A stretch of DNA of 64,000 nucleotides from Pycnopodia helianthoides (Eukaryota > Echinodermata > Asteroidea > Forcipulatida > Asteriidae). The notes beneath the pieces were generated by a model that saw only the letters and a list, made by a program, of their open reading frames with translations, had not been told where the DNA came from and ran no database searches. This document shows, piece after piece, positions 18,654-30,000 of this stretch; within the stretch, counting starts at the first letter, position 1; each line of letters begins with the position of its first letter. Location: positions 1,991,501 to 2,055,500 of the forward strand of contig CM063250.1 of NCBI GenBank assembly GCA_032158295.1. Reading direction: 5' to 3'. A program made the position numbers and the translations under genes.

Positions 18654-18815
18654 ATCAGTAAGTTCCTTTCTAATAATGCTGTTGGTGGAATGGCAGCTCC
18701 TGATGAAATTGAAAAAGTTGTCCAAAGCATCATGCAAAACCATGACAAAGACATGGATAATATTCTCAAACTACATGAATATCCGCAAAACGCTTACAAA
18801 CATTCAGAACTCTGA
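18654..18815 (+). CDS. FKBP14: Alternative last exon of the FKBP7/14-like gene (second EF-hand, HSEL end)
   Basis: A good acceptor (long pyrimidine run, then GGTATCAG) opens a phase-0 exon of 53 codons plus stop, starting ISKFL and ending YKHSEL. From EIEKVVQSIMQ onward it aligns without a gap to the first last exon (EEVIQAMFQ...), and its loop DKDMDNILKLHE is a complete EF-hand. It joins in frame to exon 3 (ends phase 0 at 15737) and would give 241 residues. Having its own stop, it must be used instead of 18269-18421. HSEL is a weaker ER-retrieval match than HDEL. An ATTAAA lies at 18939. It could be a decaying duplicate, but splice site, frame, stop position and calcium ligands are all kept. 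Confidence 0.75.
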   Translation: MSKFLSNNAVGGMAAPDEIEKVVQSIMQNHDKDMDNILKLHEYPQNAYKHSEL

Positions 18816-20820
18816 GGTGCTCTTTGTTCATCTTAAACATCTATTTTAAAAAAAATTGTTTTATTTTGTTAAAAGATGAGGGAGGTTAGCTTAAAATATT
18901 TTTTTAAAAGGCAAAAAAAACAAAAACACAAAAACATCATTAAAGTTCTTGTGAGCGTGGTTCTAGTTCTTGGTGATGGTTCTTCCCAGAGTTTGTTCCT
19001 GGTGCAGGTTTCCCCCCTGAGTTTTCCCATTCCCAGTTTCCTTTAGTTTTTCCCAACTTCCAACCCTGAGTATTTTTACAGGTTCAAGAATTTGAGAGTT
19101 TGCAGATATTGCAGATATTGCAGATATTGCAGCATGCAAGAAGGCCTCAAAGGTTGCTCAAGTACAGACGGTTAACAACCCATTTAGTTTTCCAACAACC
19201 TTAAATTCAAATTGACAATGTTTTATAGAAATATTTCATGAGAGAGTAAATGACTGAGGCTTTACATTGTGAGTTTTCAATGTTTGTTTTTGTTTTTACA
19301 GATTCAAACATTTTTTAAGCTGTTAGAGTTAAAGCAATAGACTACAAGGGTTTAGTAGAGTTAAACAACAGAAGATTTTGAAAGAAAACTTTATCTTGTT
19401 CAATATTAAGCTCTGTCTGTTTAGCTCTAGATTTGAGTACAGACAAATATGTTTGAAAACTAAAACAGATTTGACAGGGAAGACTGCTTTTGTTTGGATC
19501 CATTAGTTTAAAAAAAAAAGGTGTAATTCTAACCATAGATAAATTTGGCTCAAACTGAAAGAGCAGGCATGTGATTTCTGAGGATATTTCTTTATTTTCA
19601 AGATTTACCTTCTTGAAAGAAGTAAAACAGTCACCAAAGGTAGAAATATACAGTCCTCGATGTGCTCAAACCTGTAGTTTTGTATTTCTGGTGGTGCGCA
19701 GAGTCATTTAACCTCCTGAAATTGTAAACATCAGGAATGTTCTTGGACTAAAGCAAAGGGGAGCCCAGGTCTGCAAGCTACTTTTCGGGAATGTTCACAT
19801 TCGTCAAATCTCATCCCTGATAAAGGTTCTCTAATTTCTTAGAACTCAGTGAGACCGTTATTTTTACAACCACCTTCCTTTAGCTTACATACCCAAGTAT
19901 CGGTGGAAATGACCAATAGTCTATTAGCTAAACAGCACTATTCATTTCCTGACATAAAGATTAAGAATAAAAAATAAGGATTTAATACACTTTTGGGGTA
20001 TAATTCACCCATTGTGATTTTGATAGCAGGGTTGGCACGACAAACATTCAAAACCATCTAGTCATAGACCACTGCAGCTTTACGAGAATACAAATTGAAG
20101 ATGGCTAAACACCCTAATGAGATTACTATACTAGGCGATGTAATGTTTAAAATAGCACTTATGTTCAAATTTTTCATATTAGGCCCAAAAAATAGTCTAA
20201 AATAAATAAGCTCGTAGTTTGAGACTTGAGCATACCGAAAAAACACACAGAAAAAAGCTGGCAACCATCCTGAAAAATAGAACGGCCGGTTGTCTTGAAA
20301 AAAATGTGTCTGGCGGCCATTAAAAAACAAATTAAAAGGCCATTCTCCTTCCTTTTTTCAAAAAGCCAGGACGCTAAACATGTTTGTTTGTTTTTTTGTC
20401 ATCACCACTTTATGTGGTACCCTCAGGGGATGATTGGGTGATTATAATGCCGACGTCTTGTTATTGAGTGAGCTATCAAATCCACTGTAATTTTAACTCG
20501 AGGGTAAAACTTAAACTGTTTATAACTGTCTCTTTTGCAACAAAGTATTCTGCCAAATAATTCTTGAAATATTTCATATATACATGTCACATGTAGGGTA
20601 CTATTTTTTATACAGTTTTGTAAGACCGTTTTTGTTAACGGTTAAAACAGTTATATTTTTCTAGCCATTTTGTAACCAAAAAATTGTGCCAAGTACATGC
20701 TATGCTGTTCTGAAATGCATTATTTTTAATAAAGAAATAATTTCAGGCTTTGATATATGATCACTTGTTTTTATCATGTTTTTGTTACCCATTATTGTGC
20801 ATGTCTTTTATTCTCAATCA

Positions 20821-21009
20821 AGGCCCAATTTCATATAGCTGCTTATAATCAGGAAATAATGCTTCCCAAATTTCTGCTACTGATCTGAGCAAAACTTTAC
20901 AGGAAACCAGTCAAAATGGTACCTATGAAACTACATTTTTTGTGGTAACCTAGCTTTGGTAAGCAAAAATTATGTTTTGCTTAGCTATTTAATTTTTGAA
21001 ATTGGGCCT
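20821..21009. mobile_element. MITE family D copy
   Basis: GGCCCAATTTCATATAGCTG at the left and AATTTTTGAAATTGGGCCT at the right are the family ends. The middle shares the GAAACCAGTCAAAATGGTA block with other copies. Confidence 0.7.
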
Positions 21010-21963
21010 GGTCGATGGCGATGATAGCAGCCAAAAAAATAATAAAATAGGCCTAAGCGCATTTTGTTTGGATGTGATTTATCACACATTTTTTTTGGTA
21101 TGGGGTGCGTTGGAACGTTGTGATCATGCGACCGCACGTCATAGTTTCTGTTGGTTCGAAATCATGGAGGCGGATTTAATGGAAATCTTTAAAACAATTT
21201 TCGAAGCATTTTTTTCTTATTCTCATTTTGGGCAGTTTTGAAAAACTTACAATTTATCACCCTGTACCACGGGCTACATTAAACGGTGGGAAAGTCGTGC
21301 GCCGAGCCTCATGAACAAATTCTGAAAACCAGAAACATTTTCTGTCAACCAACGATTTGGGGGTCGTGGTTTTTATGGGGATTGTTGAAAAATTGTCCAG
21401 TCGTGCCCTAGGGTTGTTCACTTTCTCACCTTTGGAACTTTGGGTGGTCCTCAAAAAGGCACGCTTTTCCCTATCGTGGGGCCCTTTTAGACATAGAAGT
21501 TTAGTTGTCAGCGATAGGCTCCTATTTGAGTTGATTTCCAGAGAAAGAGAGAGTTTTGGAAAAATATAGGCCCTTGTGCTTTTGAATTTTTATCATTACC
21601 ATTGGTTGGCGGGAAAGTTTAGTGTTGTACATGCCGCCTATATTTTTAAACTTTTCTCATACACGTCACAGAAAATATAATTCAGACACCAAAAACAAAG
21701 TGGCATTCATTACTTTAAATTTGAAGGTTAGCACTTGTTTTCCCCGAGTTAGGCCTTATACTATGACATTATTGGGATCAGGGCATGCTGTGTCGGAAAC
21801 ATTAAGAGTTAAACCGTGGTCAAGGATAATCGTGTGCAGCCGTGGCCTTGTCGGTAATTGTGATTCCGTCGTGGCCTTCTGTCCCTGAGTTTTCGAATTG
21901 AGTGTAGGTTGTCTGAATACGGTCTGTCTCTCTTCGATCCCATCCTTGCTCATATGTAACCGC

Positions 21964-22375
21964 TTAAAGGTACATGTTGTCGTGGACCGGGCGAGTTGGT
22001 CTATAAAAAGCGTTTGTAACCGTTTGTTATAAAATGCATGGATAGAAAGAGGTTTTTACTCAAAATAATTGTTAGCATAAAAACTTTATTGTCTTTGACA
22101 ATGTTACCAAAGGTGTCCAGTGTCTTTAAAAGTAGAATAACCGTCGGTCGGCCATTTTGTGGAGTCAAATTTTTGACTGACTCCACAAAATGGCCGACCG
22201 TGTTAGTTCGCAAAGTTAAAGGAAAACCACGCAATTTCGAGGCATTGTGGATCATTGTGTTCTATTTTTTTTTAAACATCTTTCTAATCATATGCATTTT
22301 ATAAAAACGGTTTCAAACGCTTTTTATAGACCAACTCGCCCGATCCAAGGCAATATGTACCTTAAAAGTCGTTTG
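21964..22375. mobile_element. ~412-bp composite MITE with nested palindrome
   Basis: The outer arms GGGCGAGTTGGTCTATAAAA and TTTTATAGACCAACTCGCCC sit inside TTAA borders. Between them lies a partial family C end (about 22060-22131, ending GGTGTCCAGTGTCTTTAA) and a perfect hairpin at 22145-22200 (arms CGGTCGGCCATTTTGTGGAG and its complement). Confidence 0.75.
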
Positions 22376-24030
22376 CTTAAATAATATACAAAATCAGTGG
22401 ATACTTAATGGTTCACAAAATATCGATTCCTGAATAATGAATAACCCATTCCCAATTAGTTCGAACTAGGTTGATTCCAATGGCACAGCTGTAATATAAA
22501 GACCCGGTTACCGGCCTGCATTCGTTACCTGATCAACCAATAATGGCAATATCCGCATGCAGAAGCTGCGAGACAAAATTATGTTAGAAATCCGTCGGCA
22601 ATAATAACCCATGTCCATGATGTCAGTCTGTTTCTGTATCCGCAATTAGTTTGAATACTTCATTATTTCGCTTCTCGCTGACAAAGTCGCGTTTACAGGC
22701 TTTAAACGTCATTTAAATTTTAGCTACAATTGAGGTAATGAATTGTAAAGAAACAGAGCTCACTCAGGGCAAGGCAATGTTGCCCAGCAAAAAGGTGTCG
22801 TCTTCATTGAGATTTATTCACAAAAGAAACCGAAGCGAAGGTTAAAGTGTTGGACCACAGAACTTCCCAAAACGTTTATGAAGAGTGGTATCTTGCATTG
22901 TGGTGCTCGCGTGAGGGCTTGAAACATACTCGGGTTGTTGGCAGGTTTTTTTTTTTTTTTTTTCAAATCTGAATGGCACGATGGCAATTGTTTTGTATAC
23001 TTTTCATTGTGTGCTCAAAGGTTTTTTTAAAATTAATTCACACAAAAATCTAAAGTTCTAGACTGATCGGCCGTAGCCTAAAGGTTTTAAAAAATTGTAG
23101 GGGAAATGTTTTTACCCCATCCACAAGAAGAAAATAGTATGTCATTTGCAGCTACATTTTACCATATTTTCCATTTCTGTTGTTCTAGGGAGTTTCCTTT
23201 TGGCCTATAATATTATTAGGCCTCTCGGGGCCTTTTTCTGTTGTGTTCTTTACTCAACTAGTATAGTCCCGTACACGACGCCAATTTAAAGGGTTTTAAA
23301 GCAGTGAAACCCCAGTATGGGTGTTATTTTGTTTCAAAATAAATAAATTAATAAATTTGTTTTTTACGTTATCTTCTTATTGTGTAAAGAATATCGTTCT
23401 TGTGAGTACAACCTCCCCCCCCCCCCCCCACTACACCCCGAAAGTGGTAAGGCTAAAATAAGACGCCCTCATCGGCTTGGTACTTCCGGGTTGTGTACTG
23501 AACCCGCGTCTGTAAATTATTGCAGTATTTTGATTAGAAACTGCTTTGTATGCGCAATTTTGACATAAAATAGTAGTTTAATACTGTGACATCAATAATT
23601 TGTTGGCAATTATTTAAAAGTCGAATAAAAGAACATATCCAAGCTCCCGTCTAAAAAGGAACCAAATTAGACAGGTAAACGCGAGGCGGCGCCGTACAAT
23701 GCGACACGCGTGGAAATTTCTAGAACTTAGGTTGATACCAAGTTATAATAAGGGGTGCTATTCTTTCTGCAAGTGGTAAACACATTTTGTAATATAGTTT
23801 TTAACCATTATTTACATTTTTTTAAATTGTATATACAATTTGAGATAAAACCGGCCTAAATGAATATAAAATTTGATTAAAAATAAGCAATATACAGAAG
23901 CAAAAAGGTCACCCTTTCCTTTCAAACCACTTTTTGTTGAGTAAGTTGTCTGACCCAAATAAATGATTATGAGTAATAATTTTCTCCCGATGGTTGCACC
24001 GTTGCCGCGACAAAACGTGACGAATAAAAC

Positions 24031-27000
24031 ATGGAAAATTCGGCAGATAACCACATGGAGACAAACGAAGAGTAAGAACCATCCTTTAAAATTTCACCAG
24101 CATTAATGTAGATTCAGTTGTTGTATTTTGTAGGGGAACATATCAAAGAAATTCGTGGGGATATTTGATGATAACATGGACCTGTTTCCGTAATTTTTGT
24201 CCACTCCATTGCCTGTCTACTGTGTGTGTGTAATTATATAAGCATGCATGGGCAAAATGTGATGTGCAACTGCAAGTGCAATAGCACTAGAGCGCTGTGG
24301 CACTAGCACTGAGAGCCAGCTGTAAAGCTTTCAAGTCGCCCATTTTAGTTTTAATTTTGCCCCCTCCCCTAAACTGTAGTTTTTAAGCTCCAAGCAACCC
24401 CTCCTCTTCCTCAAGTTGTCCCCCAAAAATACTGCAATTGTCAGTTCGAACAGAGACTCGCATTCGATGTCAACCAACCCACTCAACTCAACTTAATCTA
24501 GGCATGAAATAGGAACATAAATAGTCAATACTACAAATACAATAATTAGTACATTTATACAGCAGGATCATGAAAATGATCTTAAACGTTCTGTTCGTGA
24601 ACGTGAGCATGATGTAATTGTAATTGTAAGAATGCCTTGGCTTGGCGTTCTGTTCTTTTAATTTTTTTCTAGAAATAAGTATGCCTGATGTGACACTTAT
24701 TATATAATGATAAATTATTTTCATTAAACGTTGTATATATTATATGATGTATTGTTTTTTTATTACAGATTCTTGTGACCCCAATCGGTTTACTTAAAAA
24801 AATCCATGATAATGTGTAGGCCCAAAAGCCTGATTTTTGGTAGTTGCGATAATCGTAACTCCATCCTCCCAAACTGTCGGTAGGATCGAGGGTTACAATT
24901 ACCGCAACTAGATTTTTGAAATTTCCATCTTGTTATCTATCTACTGGCAGCATTAAACCCTTGCCTCCTTGCCCACCCACAAAACCCAAGACCTTGTAAA
25001 TAATCTTCCCCAAACTTAATAAAATCTATCAGTGGGGTGTCGTGGCCGGGCAGTCAGGGCGATGGACTCAGGGTCTGTAATTTTCAGAATATGGGTTCAA
25101 GCCCTGGTCTGGCCAGTCGAGACACTTGTGTCCCTGAGCAAGGCACTTTATCAAAGTTGCTTCTCTCCACCCAGGAGTACAAATGGGTACCAGCAAGAGC
25201 TGGGGAGTAACCTGCGAAGGACTGGCATCTTGTCCAGGGGGAATAGAAATATTCTCAGTCGTTGAATGCCACTGAAACGGATATAAACACCGGCTTGATG
25301 AGCCGTATTGGCTCGGGACAGACTTTACTCTTTACTTAAGAAAATCTCATGAAGTGTAACATGAAGTTGGTGTGATGTTTCTGGGAGGGTACCTTGACAC
25401 TTGTGTCCTCAAGCAAGACACTTTTGACCCTTATTGCTTCGTCCTTTGGATGAGACACAAAGCCGTTGGTCCCGTGTGTTGTATTAAAAACTATCAATGC
25501 TCGTAAAAGACCCATGTGCACTTATCGCTAAGAGAAGGGGTTCGCCCCAGTGTATCTGGCATCCAATGCACTTATACCGCATCTAGATGCTGAACAGGCT
25601 TTGATGAGAATTATATCATAGAAATAGTTCTCAGTAGAAATAGAAATAGAAGTAGAAATAGCATCAGATTCAGAGACCTCCCTGTAGTTTTACATATCTA
25701 CCCAGTGTTTGATGTGATTGAAGTACAATTTTACACTGAAATTGAGATTAAATGTTTTTTATATTTTGTTACCTTTTAGCGTGGCAGAGGCGAAGAAAAA
25801 TGAAGGCAATATTTGCTATAAAAACAGAGACTACTCAAAAGCCATCCTACTATATACAGAAGCAATTGGTTCGTAGTTTAAATGTAAATTGTTGTGTGAA
25901 ATTAATGGTTCTGGATATTGTATGAACCAGTTACTACCAAGGCCCACTTCAATCCTTCACTATCCTCCTATCCTATCTCACTTTATACCAGTATGTTTGG
26001 ATTGGGATAAGGTTTGAATGCCTGTCCCAGTGAGAAGAAATTGTTATTTGGGCTTCCAGTCCTCAATCCTAATTAATCTTCCAACTTCAAAAGACCCATT
26101 TTTGTTCTGAATATTTTGAACAGATCCTGTAAAAGATTATTTTCTAAGGTCAAGTAACCAACCACAAAGGAAACTGACTGGGTGAATTTTACATTTTAAA
26201 TAAAAAGTCGCACTCCCCTTAAGGTGATCCCTCTGCTGCCATTTCCCAGGTTGAATCGCAACTTGGGTGTGATCCCTGGCAATATGGCAGTCACAGGTTG
26301 AATGGCTTCTGACTGGCAACCCTGTACAAATACATTAACAATAGGGAGACCGCCAACATTAGGGCTAGATAGCTCAATGATGGAGGGCTGCCACATTAAT
26401 CCAGAGGTTGTAGGTTAAAATTCCGCTCTTGTAAATTTTTCTTTGTTCAACCCAGAAACCATCCAAACTCTTGAAGTTCAATTATGTACTTGGCGGGGAT
26501 TCACACACATCAGGGCCCAATTTCACAGCAGTGCTTACTAAGCTCTTACTGCTTACCACAGAATTCTATGCTTATAGCGCCCTGTAAGCGCAGAATTCTG
26601 CAGTAAGCAGAACCATGAAATTGGGCCCAGGTTGGGCATTGTTTACTCCATCATCAATTAAAATATGTTCTCATTGTTCTTTCGATTGCCTGCATTTACA
26701 AAAAGGAAGAACCAATAGTGTACCAGAGTTTGAAAACTTTTGGACTAGATCACAAAGTTAAATTCATTTCTGAAATAATTGAATGTATCATCACCTTCGT
26801 TGAATTAATGCATGGTTTGAGGACGGAGAACTTGAAGTCAAACTGTTGTTACACTGGACTTGTTTTGTCACTGGTCGGCAACAATGTTGATTATATTAAT
26901 TTCACACACCTCGTCTGTGACAGTGTTGTGTGTGTGTCTTCACCATCTCCGTTCCTCTGGCTAAATTATTCACTGACATTGTTTTTACGCATTTGCCCTC

Positions 27001-30000
27001 CAGACATATGCCCTACTTCTCCGAACTACTACAACAACAGAGCAGCCGCTTTTATAATGCTCGATAAATACCAGAAAGGTCTTGAAGATGTGCAGCGAGC
27101 AATCGGCATCGACAGTACACTAGTCAAGGTACACCAACGTATAACAGTGTTTTGAGTTTGGAAAATAGGTTGAGGCTTTGAAAGGGGAAGATAGATGTTT
27201 AATTGATTCGTACGAGTACACTATGTAGTAACAGGTGGCTCAAATTCTTAAATTGATCAATTTGTGTAATTCTTGTATTGGTGAATAGTGCTAGTGACTT
27301 CTCTTTTCTTATTTTGGAAATTTGTTCCTGTGTGTTATTGTGTATGGTTGTGTATTGTGTTTTAAACTTGTATTTGTGTATTGTAAAACACAACAATTTA
27401 GTTTTCCTTTTTGTTGTAAAAATTGATGTAATTTAGCCATTGTCTGAAGTTCAACATTAATAAACCATCAATAATAATATATTAATATTAAGCAACCATT
27501 TCATTTATTGTTTTATTTTTTGGCAGGCATATCTGAGGGAGGCAAAATGTCACCTAGCGTTGGGTTTTGCGGATGCTTCAGTCCGTTCCCTAAACAGAGT
27601 CATAGACCTAGATCCACACAATAAACAAGCACAATCAGAGGTAAAACATTTTCTTTTTTCATTTCTGATAATATCGTTTTTCATTTCAATTCAATCAATA
27701 TTTTGTAAGTCATGTTAAAAGTACATGAAATTCCTTTTCCTGGTGTGAAAATTGTACATATATAAATTTAAAAAAAATGCATCAAACCACAAACGACACA
27801 CCACTCAATATAAAAATATTACAGAAAAACAGATAGTTGTTCATTTCATTTGGAACAACAGTTGGTAATCTCTTCCTGAAAAAGTGAAACCTGAGTTTTC
27901 TGACAGTTATGTAAAAAGCTGAAAAACTCTGTTAAGGGGAAGTGAAATGTGATTAATTGTAATTATTTTGTTTGACAAAAAAATAGACCAATCGTTTTAG
28001 GTCAATTTATATGTCCAGTACTGGTATTATCCGCTGCGGCTGGGATGCATTTGTGCTGGCAAAAAAGGCACAGTTGGTAGTTGCAACAACATCATTATTA
28101 TTATTTTATTTGTCTCCACAAAGTTTAAAAAAAAAAAAAAAGAGAAACACTAAACCGTAAAAAATAGATATGGAGAAGGCTAGACGGAGGAGGAAAATGT
28201 CAAATTTTCCTCTAACCCAAAAGGTTCAGTTGCCAAAAATGATTTCAAAAAATTCAGACAGGCAATACATTAGAAAATTTTAAAAAAAAAATACAATTAA
28301 AAACGTATGGGATGTATCAAGAGAAAAACTGTGCTGCTGATATAAATAAAGAATAGATGTTCAGCAACGGATATCGATGGGCAATGAGTTCCACAAGGCA
28401 GGCAGACTATGGTTGACCAACCATTTGAAACCTTTCGACTGCCAAGGTTGTGTACGGTGGCACAACTGTACAGAGAACTAACTGTGTACTGTGTACATGC
28501 ATTCCCTCATGGTATCATATTGCAGGCTGGCATAGTTTATCTATCATTCAAAACCACAGTGAATGGTATTGAATGGTTAGACAGCAAGAGGGTTAAAAGG
28601 GAAGGAATTTTGAAATTAAGAACATTTCTACGCTGGCTGATTTGAAACAAAGAGTTGTCACTGCCAGTTGGAGATGTCAGTGGTGCATATGATTTATGAA
28701 TGCTGGGCTTATTTGTGGCCCAGTAATGGAGAAAAACACGAGTACAAGACATCCGCAGTGGATTGGTCTATACCTCTAAACCCAATTCTTGAATAATGTA
28801 CACATGCAAAAGACACTCTTTATGTAATGAAATGTGTGATTGTAACCAACGCTATTTCTCTGGTGTGTTTTTTTCCCCACAGTTACGGGCGGCTAATTTG
28901 GTGCAGCATCATGACAAGGATAGTGATAAAGCCTTCGAATCTGGAGATTTCCGAAAGGTTTCTACTCCTTTTATTGTCTACAATTCTCTGAATTATCCCC
29001 TGATTCAGATAGCATGAGATTTTCATAATTTTTGCTGACCTCTCAAACAAACTAATCGTTGGATTTTTGGAAACTGTCGACAGTCCTAAATCTTTCAAAA
29101 TTCTGTTCAGGATTTGTCCGACTTTGTAAGATTGGGTGGACCAATCTTCAGGGTTTGTCCTTGACCTTTTCAGTGACTAGTCAGTGAGATTAGTTAGCTT
29201 GTCATCTCACTAGTCCCCAAGCTTTTTTCAATAATCCATATTTTTAATTAAATTGAGACAATTTTCAACACTGAACCAGCCAGCCGGACCTCGAGGACAC
29301 AAGTTTGACTTGTCCTTGGGTTGTTTATTAACCAGCATTTGGGAAGCGGACCACGCTGATCTTGTGCAAGTCCTAACATTTGATATGAGTAGCCATAAAT
29401 GGAGCCTTCTGGTCTTGAAATGAAATGATGGAAGTTTTTGGTAGGCTATTTCCATTCACAAGTGTGTCGTTAGTTTACATAAATATTTGTCTTAAAGAGC
29501 AAGACCAAACTTACAGAAACAAAGAAGCATTCTTTTCAAAAATGTTCCAGATTGAATGAAAGAGTATCTGAAATCAAACTATCTCTATGCAAATTATCTC
29601 TAGGTTGTTTATAACATGGATCGAGCTATTGATCACTCCCCGGCATGTACAAAATTCAAGGTGAAGAGAGCCGAGGCACTAGCCAAGATGAGGAGGTTTT
29701 CAGAAGCATCGCAATCAATCAAGTAAGCCTTAGGCAAGACTTCTTTTTTGTTAAAAAAGTTTTGAAACAAAGAGAAACGTTTTTAAGACAAGGAATTTCA
29801 TTTTTTAATTGTTGGACTCATTAAATGTAGCACTTTAAAAGAGGTTTTTACAAGGTGCTGCGGTGCGTTCAGCAGCCACTGCAAGAACAACGGGCTAAGC
29901 TCAACCAGAGCAAACCCCTTCTCTTGGAGATGATTGTAACTGGGTTTTTTACTGCATTGCACAACACATCCCATCCGAAGGACAAAGCAACAATGTTTAA

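Larger units (their letters stand above)
18816..24030. other. Intergenic region between FKBP7/14 and DNAJC7; no gene seen
   Basis: No supported ORF or exon. It holds the 12-bp repeat near 19100-19135 (CAGATATTG units), a diverged repeat at 19555-19740 that matches 41635-41815 in inverse, a family D MITE (20821-21009), a composite palindromic element (21964-22375), a T-run at 22949-22963 and a C-run at 23405-23420. The last few hundred bases (about 23650-24030), with several CpGs, should contain the DNAJC7 promoter. Confidence 0.6.
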
